From: Sambucus nigra
Taxonomy: Eukaryota; Streptophyta; Magnoliopsida; Dipsacales; Adoxaceae
Direction: 5' to 3'
Assembly: GCA_949130495.1 (NCBI GenBank)
Contig: OX422223.1
Span: 81,667,751-81,731,750, forward strand
DNA length: 64,000 nt
Both the position numbers and the translations under genes were made by a program. This document shows positions 45,801 to 56,924 of the stretch, piece by piece (position 1 is the first letter of the stretch; each line of letters opens with the position of its first letter). Below the pieces are notes generated by a model that saw nothing but the letters and a program-made list of their open reading frames with translations, made no database searches and was not told the origin of the DNA.

Positions 45801-48659
45801 TGTTTATTAAGGTTGGTGAAGTCTACACACATCCTCCATTTCCCATTGGCTTTGGGGACTATGACTGCGTTAGACAGCCATTCGGGATAGATGACCTCCC
45901 TAATAAACTCGGCCTCTTCCAGCTTCTTGACCTCATCCCTTATGACCTCATACTTTTCTCGAGAATAAATTCTCCTCTTCTACTTCACTGGCTTTACGTC
46001 CATTACCACGTTAAGCTTGTGACACATGACTTTAGGGTTAATCCCCGGACTGTCTGCATGAATCCATGCAAAGACATTATGTCTCCTCCTTAGCAGCTTG
46101 ATGAGGTCTTCTTTTATGTCTGTCTTTAGAGCTTTGCCAACTTGAACGATTTTTTCTAGCTCATCCTCATTAAGGATGATGGATTCTACCTCTTTCGTGG
46201 CTTCTCCTTTCTTCAGCTTTATCTCATCCCTGGGGTTGAGGGTATAAATATTGTAAGTAATTATTACCTTCTTGTATGCCTCTCTTTCTTCGGCAGAGTT
46301 GAAGTAGCATTCTCGTGCCGTCGTCTGGTCTCCCTGGACTTCCCCTACCCCGTAAGGGGTCGGGAATTTTATCATTTGGTGAACCGTGGAAGGTATGGCT
46401 TCAAATTCTTTGAGGTCCACTTGCCCCAGTATAATGTTGTATGTTGAGAAGATGTGTTCGTCCATCACAAAAAAGTTGACCTTCTTGGTAAGCCATCTTG
46501 TCCATTCGTCCCCTATTCTAACATCAGCCTCATACACTCTTAGGGGATGAAATTTTTCCCCACTGAAACTAATCAAGGGGTGATGGTATGGGATGAGCCT
46601 AGCACGGCTGAGTCCTAAGGCTTTAAAGCACGACTAGAACATCACATCTGCAGAACTACCCCCATCCACCAAGATCCACGGCACCTCACATCCGTGCACC
46701 CTGGTGGTGATGACAGGAGGGTCTTCATGCGGGGATAAGAGGACCTTGAAGTCCATTCTTGAGAAACCCGCTATCAGAATATCCATATCAACTTTCTTCC
46801 TCTTTTCTGGATTTGCTTCAATAGAGGTCGAGTGTATAGCTTTTGTGACTGCCTTGGCTTCAGCTACGTGGGCCTTTCTGTCTGCAACCTCTGATCCTCC
46901 TCTTGCTAGTCCCCAAAAATCATCCCAACACCGAACGAGATCATATTAAGTCTTTTCACAGGGCCGTAGTCATCTCTCGATGAAAGGTCAGGGTCGTCCT
47001 CATCCTCTGAAGGGTCGTCTCTTCTATTTGGAGGATCTTTTATGCATGTATCACTTCTCTTCTTCCTGGGGTCATCCCCTCGGCCCCTCTTGAAGGCACC
47101 CTTGTCCACATATTTTCTTAACTTCCCTTCTTTTAACATTTTTTCAATTTCATCTTTTAGAGCAAAGCACTTATCGATCAGATGACCATGGTCTTGGTGA
47201 AATTCACACCATAGGTTTTTGTTCCTCTTGTGAGGAGGTGCCCTCAACTTCTCAGGCCATTTCAAGGATCGATCACTCTTTATCTCATTCAGAATGTGTT
47301 CGCAGTTGTCTGTCAGAGGGGTGTAATCAGCGAATTTGTCATCTGCTAGCCTCTTCTTCCCCTCCTTATTCTTTTTCTGGTACTTACCCCCACTAGTGCC
47401 TCCTTTTTATCTTCGTATTTTGCGGCCATCGCCTCTTCAGCGTTCAGCACCTTTCCCGTTATTGTCAGCAATTCATCCATCGTCTTTGGGGGGTCTTTAG
47501 CAAGCTTCCATAATAGCTTTCCCTTTTGGAGTCCTCCGATGAGGGTTGTCATGGATATACTTTCCTCATAGTCTTCGACCTCTAACTTCTCTTTATTAAA
47601 CCTGGCTTAATAGTCTCTCAAGCTTTCGTTCTTCCCCTACTTAACATAGAGCAGGTGTGTGGTCTTCCCCTTTGGCCTCACTCTGAAGCAAAGTTATGGA
47701 TAAATCGGTCTGTTAACTGATTAAAGCTTTCAATGGAGTTCTTTAGAAGAGGCACGATACCTCATCTCATCTGAGATAGAGTATATTTCTATCGCTGATT
47801 GGTACATCTCAATATGATGGACAGGGTTGGTACTCCCGTCATATCTTGGGGTGACCACAGATGGCTTAAACTTGGATGGCGTTGGGAAGTTGACTATCTT
47901 CGCCACAAAGGGTGAGCCTGTGGAGTTTCCTCTTTGAAATGGGTCCCAGCTTTTTAGGATATCACCAATTTTATCCTCCAGCCTTTAGATCGAGTCATTC
48001 CAGGGCCTCGTAGGGTCAGCTTGGCCGATGTTATCCCCTGCCGCCTCCTTGGGGTGAACTGAGGGTTCTGCTGCGGCAGGTCTGTGTCGGTTGTTCACCT
48101 CCACCTGACTGTTGTCCCGTCCATGGGGTCAGCCATCTACTACCTCTCTTCTGGATCTTGCAAGACTTCTTGATTTGGATAATTTTTCCCGCAGGTCATT
48201 TACTGGGCCTAGCCTCTCAAAGGTCGACCCTCTACTCAGACGATCAAAAGGTGAGCCTCTCGGGCGATCATCGGGATTTTGCCTCCCACACTTCCCTTTG
48301 CTTTCCTGGATAGGTCGTACAGTATTATTGGAGACCTCATATGGCTCCCAACAATCTATGGGGGGCTCTTCCACATCCACATCATCATATCTATCCTCCG
48401 GACAAGGGTTTCCTTGCCTCCCCATGCGTATACGCAGGGGGTCAGCAACATCCCTCCGCCACTGTGATGGTGGAAACTCTTTGCGTGGTGCCTAGGGTGG
48501 TCCCCTGGCCCCATGCTGCCCTGGAGCTGTTGCCGGAGTAATCATCTCCGATGAGACTCAGGGTGGTCTCAGTATATTTTGTCTAAGAGTTGCAAATTGC
48601 TCCTGCATAATCTGCTGACTTACTGCTAAGGATTTCAGGGCAGCAGCCACATCTGCCAT
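42845..48659 (-). pseudogene. Gag-Pol of element B, broken
   Basis: Starts MADVAAALKSLAVSQQIMQE at 48659. Blocks in order: gag core piece FPTPSKFK, VVTPRYDG (about 47880), where the part corresponding to the SAQIWYNNL region of element A is missing; zinc knuckle CEFHQDHGHLIDKC (47200); protease LVDGGSSADVM followed by a stop (46650); pre-RT (46576-45980); RT with YVDD (about 45530); first RNase H (45326-44694); archaeal-type RNase H with FKASNNEYEFESL (44453-43881); integrase zinc finger and core WGIDLVGPL, DNGTQ (43793-43305); and a C-terminus ending HLKKYY (42845). Internal stops and frameshifts make it non-functional. It could only move if helped by an active relative. Confidence 0.9.
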
Positions 48660-48889
48660 CTTAGACTGAGGTGGTATTTGACTAGAAGAAGGTCCTACTC
48701 CACTAGTTGGTGGGGGAGTCGTGGTGGTAACTCCGGTGCCATATGCCTGAGCTGTGATGATTAAAAGAGCTTGAGAACCTCAATGGGTCTCTTTCAATGG
48801 TGAAACAGCTCCACACGAAGGGGGGAGAATTGGTTCACCACCAGAGTCTCCGGTAAGGTCAAGCTATAAAAATGAAAGATATAGCTTCT

Positions 48890-48912
48890 CGTTCCCACAG
48901 ACGGTGCCAAAC
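48890..48912 (-). other. Primer binding site of element B
   Basis: On the minus strand TTGGCACCGTCTGTGGGAAC follows the LTR end, one base different from that of element A over the core. Confidence 0.75.
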
Positions 48913-49851
48913 TGATGATGCTAAGATTCAGCAACACCAGATAAGAGATGATGAGCTCAAATAGTAATAACAATGGCAGCAATAGAGTTATGTATATGTA
49001 TAAGTATATAGAATGGGATGAGGATAAGAGGAATGAAGATAGTGATGTATAGTGGTTCAGCCAATTAGGCCTACATCCACTGTGAGTGTGTTATCCACTA
49101 AATATGGACACTAATGGCCTTGGATACAATGATCATCAGCTCACTCCCTATTTACTATGTGTTCAAGCAAAGTTTTCACTAGGGTTCATATGATCGATCC
49201 CTTTACGAGGTTGAAGATGATAAATATATATAGGGCTTGGGTAGTGTAGTGTACCTCCCCCCCCCCCCCCCAAGCAGGCATTGAGCATGTGAATGATGAT
49301 CTATCCAATTCCCTGCTGACACCTGGCTGTGCCATTTATGATTAATGATGACATAATATTCCCTCACGTGAGGGGATGATATTGTTATAACGGTCTAGTC
49401 CATGTGATATGTGAGTCCCACGCACACTGTCCCATGCATCTCCCAAATCACGCACCATAGTGATGTCACCCTCGGCTTATGATGTCAGGACGAGGCTATA
49501 ATTCGTGCTAGCACTGCTGGATGTAGTCCTCGTATTGTAGTCCCCTCATAGGGTCATCCGATCGATAATAGTTACCATCATCCGGTCGCATGGTCGCCCG
49601 GAGGGTCATCCTGTTATAAGGTCGTCTGGCCTATGTTGAGGGGTCGTCCTGTCATAAGGTCGTCCGGCCTATGAAAAGAACCCCAGTGTAGTCAGAGTTG
49701 GACCCTCGTCCTGGACTAGGATACCCTCGGCCAGACCGAGGGAGCCTTTGGTATATCTCCCTTCTTCAGTGAGACCCTGTGTAGTAGACTTGGGCCCTCT
49801 TCATGGACGAGGATACCCTCGACCTAGTCGAGGGTGTATTTTTATATATCA
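48913..49851 (-). repeat. 5' LTR of element B
   Basis: 939 bp, clearly homologous to 37904-38830 with many substitutions. It has a run of 15 C at 49257-49271 that is absent from the other copy. Confidence 0.92.
49257..49271 (+). repeat. (C)15 homopolymer
   Basis: Uninterrupted C run in the 5' LTR of element B. The other LTR has only short C runs here, so its length may be a sequencing artefact or slippage. Confidence 0.8.
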
Positions 49852-49856
49852 GATAT
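49852..49856. repeat. Target site duplication, right copy (element B)
   Basis: GATAT, identical to 37899-37903. Confidence 0.9.
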
Positions 49857-51853
49857 CATCCCACATATGTGGACTATCGGACTAGCCTTTTCTGGACTCT
49901 ACTCTGATTCATTAAATTCGTCCCCCGATTCGGTAGCAACGACATTATCTTTCCATGAAAAGTTAATACATTCCATAACTTCAATGCTTCTTGGAATAAA
50001 TCCTCCCATCCGATGAGATGTAAAAGCAAAGGGACTAGACTCCATTGTAGTTTCAAAGCATCGAGTAACTCAAATATACTACAAATATTACCAGTCTGTC
50101 AAAATAAATTCATGATGATCTGGACCATATCTTCTAAACTGACTTCAACGATCGATACCACCCAATTATCTGACTCTCGGGCCCATTTTTGAGCTTCTAA
50201 GAACAACACACGAAATCTCTGACAGTCAACGGTCATCTGAGAGAGCAATTTCAGCCCTAACTCTAAGAGTTGGTTCAATACTTATGATAATTTGATATCT
50301 TTACCTCCAGAACGGGCGCGGATAATGATTCATGCTCTGGTAAGGAGTGATAGAGCCTAGTCGGCAAAGATGGTAGGGTGTAGGAGAAATTATGGGCATG
50401 TTTGAAGAGGTTTTGGAGAGTATATGGGTATGATTGGTGATTTGTTTGTTATGATCTGGGTAGATGGATCAAATTCTGGGTTTTCTTCTAGGAAAATGGC
50501 ATTTGTATGATTCGAGAGGGGATTGTGGGTAGTGTTTGGTTTAGGATTGGCTGGTGGGGTGATGACACCCTAGTCAATCAGGACTTGAATCACATTGCGG
50601 AGGTGGAAACACTAGTCGGTGGTATAGCCAATAGTTTGGTGAAAGTCACAATGGGCATCTAGTTTGAAATTTCTTGGAAGTGGGTTTGGTAATGGACGAG
50701 GTTCAAATGGTTTGATAAGGTTTCGGCTCAAGGGGGCTCGGTAAATTTTGGAGAGGGGATCATGAAGCTCGGTGTATTCCTTTCGGACTGGGTTAGGGCA
50801 AATTTCTGGTGGCCATGAAGTGACAGGCTGAGAGATGTTGTTGATGGTTGAAACTGCGGTATTGATTGGCTTTTCTAACTTTCTCGGAGTGAATTGTCCA
50901 GATATTTTCTTTGGCTCAACTTTTATCTTATCAAGGCCTTGTTCGATCTTCACTCCTGATTCTCGAAAGGCTCGTAATTGAGGGTAGTACTATCCTCCCA
51001 TCGTTGCTCATACATGGGGTAAGAAGTACTTCTTCACAATACTGACTAACTCCTCTTTAGAAGGTCGGTTGGTCATGGTGGATGCTTTCTCTCTCGACCT
51101 TTCTATGAATTTACTAACTGACTCTCGAGGATTCTTCTTGAGCGGCTCTAAATCATGGCGGGTAACCTCTAATTCTTCATTGTACTTGTGTTATGGTATG
51201 AACTTGATGGCACCATCTTTCCAATTGTTGATTCTGGACTCCTCGAGAGATAAGAACCAACGGAGAGCACTATCCTTCAAGGTCTGTTGGAACATTTGGG
51301 CCATTATTTCCTTAAAGGATCCTAGGAGAGTCATGGCTCAGTGATAGTTGCGGAGATGAATGATCGGGGGTCCGTCACCCCCGAATTTCTCGATGTTGGG
51401 CATCTTGAACTTTTTCGGTAACCTTACTTTATGATAGGGAGACATGAGGGTGTAGTCCATGTAGTTTCCAGAGAGCCTGACTTGGGTGAATTTCTTAGTC
51501 AACATCTTAAGTTCATCCTTGATCTTATTAAACTCTTCCTCCTTTAGACCAACGGTCAGGGGTAAGTTATCCCCTGGCTGGGAAAGATTCGGCATAAGAA
51601 GCTAGGTTAGCGGTGGCCCATTATTAGGAGGAGCACGTGGAGCGTGTTGGTATTCCTCGGGAACCCAAATAGGCCCGAGTGTAGGTGGACCCATAGCGCA
51701 AGGGAAGAGGACCTCAGGATCTTTGGCGATAGGGACCCAGTTTCGTTGCATCTTATGAATCTCGATTTAAAGGTTGTCAATCTTGGCAGTAAGTTGGGCT
51801 AGGACCGTCATCAAATCTGGTTGTACATTCGGCATATGGTATGTGTTCTCCAT
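49857..51853 (-). pseudogene. Gag region of element C, broken
   Basis: The likely start is MENTYHMPNVQPDLMTVLAQ at 51853. The gag core follows: LPKKFKMPNIEKFGGDGPP (51420), then, past a stop, LKDSALRWFLSLEESRINNW (51290) and REKASTMTNRPSKEELVSIV (51090). A long linker includes AHCDFHQTIGYTTD (50620), a zinc-knuckle-like remnant. The last part reaches ESSPFAFTSHRMGGFIPRS (50030) and stops being readable shortly before element B. The continuation is at 37898. Some stops interrupt it, but fewer than in the decayed element at 22550-25333. Confidence 0.8.
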
Positions 51854-53365
51854 AGAGGGAGGATGAATTTCAGACTTGGAGGAAGTGAGGGGACTGGTGG
51901 AGCTTTGGGGTGGTTCGATTGAAGATCGAAGCCAATAGGGAGTCAGGCCAAGGGTATGCGATCGACTTGAGAAGGAGAAAATTTTGGATTTATTTTCGGA
52001 AAAGAAGGAAAAATATTTTTGAGATTTTTGGAAAAGATGAGGACGAAATGTTTTTTTGGGTAAAGGGAGGAAAATATTTTTGGTATAAGGAAGGAAAAAT
52101 ATTTTTGGTATTTTTAATAAAAGAGGAAAAATGTTTTTTGACACTTTTGGAAATGAAATTAGGAGAAAACGAGAGACGGGTCTCAGCATGATTATTATTA
52201 TTATGGTTATAAGGTTCTCACTTATTAGGTTTACCTAAATGCAAAAAGAAGTGTCATACGGGACCCGAGCCTGGAAAATTGGGTTTGAAAAATATGTAAA
52301 AACTATTTTTGGACTTGTTACCAGGCTCATGAGAAGGGTCCCATTTTAAAAATCGCGTAAAAATTTGCGTGGCATGCCGACCCGATATTTCGACAGAGTT
52401 TCGGGTTAAAAGCGGCAAACTAAATATGATTGCCCTTGGTTTGACACCTATATGCGGGTATGCAGTTGTTGGGTTAATTTGAAGGTGTTCCTCACTTGGC
52501 ATGACTTCCACGATATACGTCTTATTTTTTAGGGCATTCGATACGTGTGGATAAGCCATTTGATATACCTGAGTGTACGTGAATTGCCTCACTATATACC
52601 TCGTGGGTATAGTACATGTGAGAGAGAATTCCATATACTCGACGTACGTGAACGAGTTCCCTACGATATACCTCTCGTCATGACTTCGACAAAGCGGTAT
52701 GATGAGGGGGAACCATTCAATATACATCGAAGGTACTTGGCCAATGTAAGATGAGAGTCATATTGCTTAGGCTAACTGCACCCTGCCAGACCAACACCCA
52801 TCACGAAGTGACCCCCAGTTACGGGACAAAATTTGGTCAATAGCAATACTCTTTGGTGATGCAGTGTGCAATATGCATGATTCTTGATTACTATCTTATG
52901 GAGAGAGTATCTTTATCGATGAGCATCACGCCAAACAGGGGATAATGTACAAGAAAGTAAATCAATACTAAGCATGGATTATGTGAGACTGAGTGGTGTG
53001 TAATTATCTACGAGTGTGTGGTAGTGAACCTAAGCATGGATTAACTACAAGTAGTGTGTGATAAGTGTGATTGAGCATGGATATATATAAGTGTGATATG
53101 TGGAATTGTGTGTTAGTGACACGTAAGCATGGATTTCTAAGTGTTGTGTGCAATATGTGGATATAAGTGATCCTAGGTGCACGTGGTGTAAAGTGTATAT
53201 GGAGAATTTCTACAAGTGTGTGAGTGAATAGTAATACAACCAAGAGGAATATATGTGCAAGAAATAATAGAGGAGAGAAAGGGTAGATACAGGTAAGTGC
53301 ATACGCACACAAGAAAATAAAACGCTCATGCAAACAGAGTCTAGCCCTCGTATGAATAAAAAAAT
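51854..53365. other. 5' leader of element C
   Basis: No gene recognised between the primer binding site and gag. It contains two degenerate repeat zones: GATATACCT/GTACGTGAA units (52500-52740) and AAGCATGGAT units (52970-53135). Such repeats are common in untranslated parts of Ogre-like elements. Confidence 0.5.
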
Positions 53366-53383
53366 CCCCAGCGGAGTCTCCAC
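53366..53383 (-). other. Primer binding site of element C
   Basis: GTGGAGACTCCGCTGGGG on the minus strand directly follows the LTR end GGCCACA. It is of a different type from the sites of elements A and B and resembles the sites usual in Ogre elements. Confidence 0.7.
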
Positions 53384-54860
53384 TGTGGCCATCCTATCGA
53401 GATCGCGTGCACGAGGGCAGGGATTCTGAAAGGTCTTGTTCCCCTTTTTAACTTAGGGATGCTTCGGCCATCGTCGATGTGGGGTAACTGTAAAGAGACG
53501 GACTCGCCAGTCTATTTTGCACAAAATAGGCAAAAGAACATGTTGCCGCCTCAAGAGAGCGACGTCAAAGACAAAATAATGCATACGAAACCAATTGTTC
53601 GAGGGTTCAGGGGCTAAGTTACAGAATTGGAAGGTGTTAGGCCCCCATCTCTCCCATTCGGTCTCTCATAGGCTGGTGTTGTTGTTTTTTATATCTCCGT
53701 GAAGTGTGTGTGTGCATGTATATATAATGGGGATCAGAATCGTTAAACTCATACCATAGGAAAGGTAGAGTGAGGTCATCCATAGGAATGTACCAAAAAT
53801 AATATATAGAAAATATAATTTATGCATTTATCGCGATATTGATCGTTATGAAGAAACAATAACACGTATTAGATGAAACGCTAACAAACACAAAATGTAT
53901 ATTAATGCAAGAATATAATAAAAATGAGGAATTTAAGAAAATTGGAAAATTGGACTCGGGGCTCGGGTTTTAATCTGAAACACCTACATAGCCTATAAAG
54001 GCATCAAAGTCCACGTAGTTCGGACGTGGCATAGGGGTGGGGTTTATCCCATAGATCCGAACGGGATTTTATTATATGTGTGTATAGAAATATATGTTTT
54101 AGTTTTGAAAAAGTGTGACGGATAATCCCATTCGGAATTTATGGGTGTAACCTCTTTTTGTTTGTTTTGGTTGTTTTATAGAAAATAAAGTATGTGCAAT
54201 ATACTAATGAAAATGTAGATATTAATGTGTATGAACTAAAGTAAGAACTAGAATATGGATCTAATGAGATTTATGCAAAAACAAGGAATTTAAAGATAGA
54301 GGGAATGATTTGGACCTTCTTTGAATCTTGATCTTTGATCTTGGATGAGCTCCCATAAATGTGAGATGGATGTGAGATGAGAGAGAATGAGATTTTTGCT
54401 AAATTGGGTATGAAAAAGATGGGAATGGAAGCGTGAATTGAACTTCACATAAAGGAACTTCGCTGATTTTGAGAGAATGTTGTTGAGATCACTGATGATG
54501 ATAGATCTGTTCTGTTGGTCTACTTGGTAGTGAAGTCATGCCCTCCTTTTATAGGGTTAGGGGATTACCGATCGGCGTAGCCCTAGTCCTGCCTATCGGC
54601 AAGTGACCCTAAACACACTACCGATATGCAGGGTACCAGACCTGCCAATTGACAATCTCGTGCAGATTTTCCTAAAAAAATGGTCATAGAACGTAATCTG
54701 TTGATCTAAATTGTGTATCGGTCCTATCGTTAGAAAGGTAATTCAGAGACCTTCAAGAGTCCTTTGGACTGCTCCCGAGTCCGGGAGCTTACTTTGGGTC
54801 GAATATAGCTCGGAAGAGCATGTTAGTCCTCTGGATGGGAGATCGTCGGACGAAATGTGG
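53384..54860 (-). repeat. 5' LTR of element C, truncated at its start
   Basis: Aligns with 25334-26770 almost throughout; the TATA zone is near 54541-54560. It stops abruptly at about 54860 and passes directly into a gag fragment, so the LTR start is missing. Confidence 0.8.
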
Positions 54861-54864
54861 TGGC

Positions 54865-54985
54865 AGCTTTCTCCCTCCACCTTGCTATGAAGTTGCTGAT
54901 AGTTTCTCCAGGATTTTGTTTAATAAGCTCTAGATCACGGCGTGTAACCTCTAGCTCTTTGTTATACTTGTATTGTGACATTTTG
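54865..54985 (-). pseudogene. Gag fragment of a second family-C copy
   Basis: Closely parallels 51085-51200 of element C (shared blocks such as GGCGTGTAACCTCTAGCTC/GGCGGGTAACCTCTAATTC). Only about 120 bases remain between two LTR pieces. Confidence 0.75.
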
Positions 54986-54989
54986 CAAA

Positions 54990-56040
54990 ATAGAGTGATG
55001 TAGAGCTTAGGGTGATGTAAAGCGATAGAGTTGCCTGCCTATTTTACAAAAAATAGGCAAAAGAAATATTGTCGCCTCAAGAGAATGACATCAAAGACAT
55101 ATTGATGCTTGCGAAACCAATTACTTCAAGGATTCAAGGTCTAAGTTATGGAATGGGATGGCATTAAGCACCCATCCCACCCTTTCGGTCTCTCGTGGGC
55201 ACGTGTTATTATTCTCCTTAATAACTTCGTCAAGTGTGTGCGCATGTATATGTAAATGGAGAATTGAATTTCTCGACTCCCGGCATGGAGAAAGGCGGAG
55301 TGAGGTCATCCATAGGAGTGTTTCCAAAATATAATGTGTTCATTTGTCGGGTCACCGATTGTTCATAGAAAAACTATGGTATAAATTGGACAAAACGCGA
55401 GCATAGATCATAAATATAATATGTGAAAATAATATATGAATAAAATGAGAAAGGAGGACTCGAATCTCGGGTTTTAACTCGAGACGCCAACGTAGCCTAA
55501 AAAGGCATCAAAGTACAGGTAGTTCGCATGCAACACGAGGGTGTGGTTTATCCCATCAATCCAACCGGGGATTTTATTAGATGTGTGTGTGTAAAAAAGG
55601 ATGTTTTTGGTTTTAGAAAATGTGGTGAGAAATCCCATTTGGAATTTATGAGCAAACTCACTTTTTTCTCGATTTCGAGTTTTTTATAGAAAATATAGTA
55701 TGTGGCATATTATTAATAAAAAGTGGGATATTAATATGTGTGAACTAAAAAAGATGAAATTCCAAAATAATAATTTAAATGACTAATATGAACATAAGGA
55801 AATTTAAAGAGAGAGAAAAATATTTGGACCTTCTTTGGAGACCTGAAGGTTGATCTTGATTGTTGAAGGGTTGTCATTGCAAGTGTATGAAGGTGGTAGG
55901 AGGAGAGGGATGGGTTTTTGCTAAATTGGGTGTGAAAGGGATGGAAATGGAAGGTGGGGAGAGGTTTCAAATGAGGAAACCATGTTGACTTCGAGAGAAT
56001 GTTGATGAGATCACTGAGAGGGACGTTTTATGGTGCCTTT
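54990..56040 (-). repeat. LTR fragment of a second family-C copy
   Basis: Aligns with 53500-54500 of the LTR of element C (shared GACATCAAAGACA, TCGGTCTCTC, GTGTGTGCGCATGTATA and the GGACCTTCTTTG region). It is more diverged from the other two copies than they are from each other. Both ends are missing. Confidence 0.75.
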
Positions 56041-56074
56041 CGAAGTGAGTGCATGATTTCCTTATATATGGTCA

Positions 56075-56400
56075 CACTACACCAAAAATAGGAATCTGGC
56101 ACGGTTTAAAACTGTGCCAGATCAAATCTGGCATGGTTTTGAACTGTGCCAGAATCAGGTGTTCCAAAATGGCCATTTTTTTCTGGCACGGCTCAAAAGT
56201 GTGCCAGATTTGGCCAAACAGGAACACTTCTGGCACACTTTTAAACCGTGCCAGAATTTGATGTTTCTGGCACACTTTTGGCACAGTTTTTAACTGTGCT
56301 AGATTCAGCACAGTTTAAAAAAATTTGGCACGGTTCAAAACCGTGCCAAAATATGATACACTTTTGCCACGGTTTTGAACTGTGCCAAAATTTTTATAAA
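56075..56400 (+). mobile_element. CACTA (En/Spm) transposon end with subterminal repeats
   Basis: Starts CACTACACCAAAAATAGG, the classical terminal form of plant CACTA elements. At least ten copies of TGGCACGGTT/AACCGTGCCA in both orientations follow, often as facing pairs that can form hairpins (for example at 56097 and 56260). This is the transposase-binding subterminal region. No matching right end (ending GTAGTG) was found before 64000, so the element is truncated or extends beyond the window. Confidence 0.8.
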
Positions 56401-56924
56401 AAGAAAAAAAAAATTATTTGAAAGCACAAAAATTCACAAATTAAAAAATTGTACGTTGTTGATAAACTAATGTACATACAAACTTCAAAATATTACAAGT
56501 CTTTAATAGTTCACAGGCCAAAAAAAATTGGGCAGAGTTTTCTCTATTTTCTGGACATTCCAAAACCTGCTAATACAAAACCTACCTAATATAAAGCTCG
56601 CACGGCTGCAAAATATAACAATTAACTTACAAAAGTCCGCACGGCCATAAAAGTTAACAATAAAACTACAAAAGCCCGCACGGCCATAACACAAAAAAAT
56701 AGAATCATGAATAAAACCCTTGTTGTAAACCATTGAGTTCCCTGTGTGTTCCACGTGAGTAATGCCAACGATAAACTGTTATCCTACAAAACAAATAGGA
56801 TACAAAAAAGATACGATATTAGTAACCCAATAATTTACAAAAAAAAAATTACTCAAACTAAAAAATTATATATAAGAGTGGAAATTATCGTCATATTCTC
56901 AAACCGGGAGACCCCAGACTACGC
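56401..56924. other. AT-rich stretch between CACTA end and satellite
   Basis: No long frame. It contains three copies of a short motif CGCACGGC(C/T) (56605, 56638, 56678). It could be internal sequence of the CACTA element. Confidence 0.4.

Larger units (their letters stand above)
37904..49851 (-). mobile_element. Element B: Tat-type retrotransposon nested in element C
   Basis: An 11.9-kb element on the minus strand: 5' LTR 49851-48913, primer binding site, gag-pol 48659-42845 (broken), 108-bp tandem repeats 42160-42700, a plus-strand spliced gene 39849-42015, and the 3' LTR 38830-37904. The target duplication GATAT is perfect and lies in the gag of element C. The LTRs differ by many substitutions and small indels (927 and 939 bp), so it is clearly older than element A but younger than element C. 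The protein sequences and primer binding site are close to those of element A. Confidence 0.93.
25334..54860 (-). mobile_element. Element C: old Tat/Ogre-like retrotransposon with plus-strand cargo, split by element B
   Basis: Read on the minus strand: LTR 54860-53384, primer binding site 53383-53366, gag 51853-49857, interruption by element B, protease-RT-RNase H-integrase 37898-33341, then 6 kb with two genes on the opposite strand (28771-32870), a 47-bp tandem repeat (28190-27480) and the 3' LTR (about 27290-25334). Translation across the element B target duplication joins gag smoothly (CGMIS to FEELLGEINKVVE), showing that the two halves were one gene. Many stops and frameshifts make it inactive. 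The 5' LTR is truncated at 54860, so no target duplication can be checked. Confidence 0.75.

Noticed and set aside
51910..52191. 93-codon plus-strand frame rich in Lys, Phe and Trp
   Set aside because: Low-complexity A/T-rich leader of element C; repetitive and not conserved in type.
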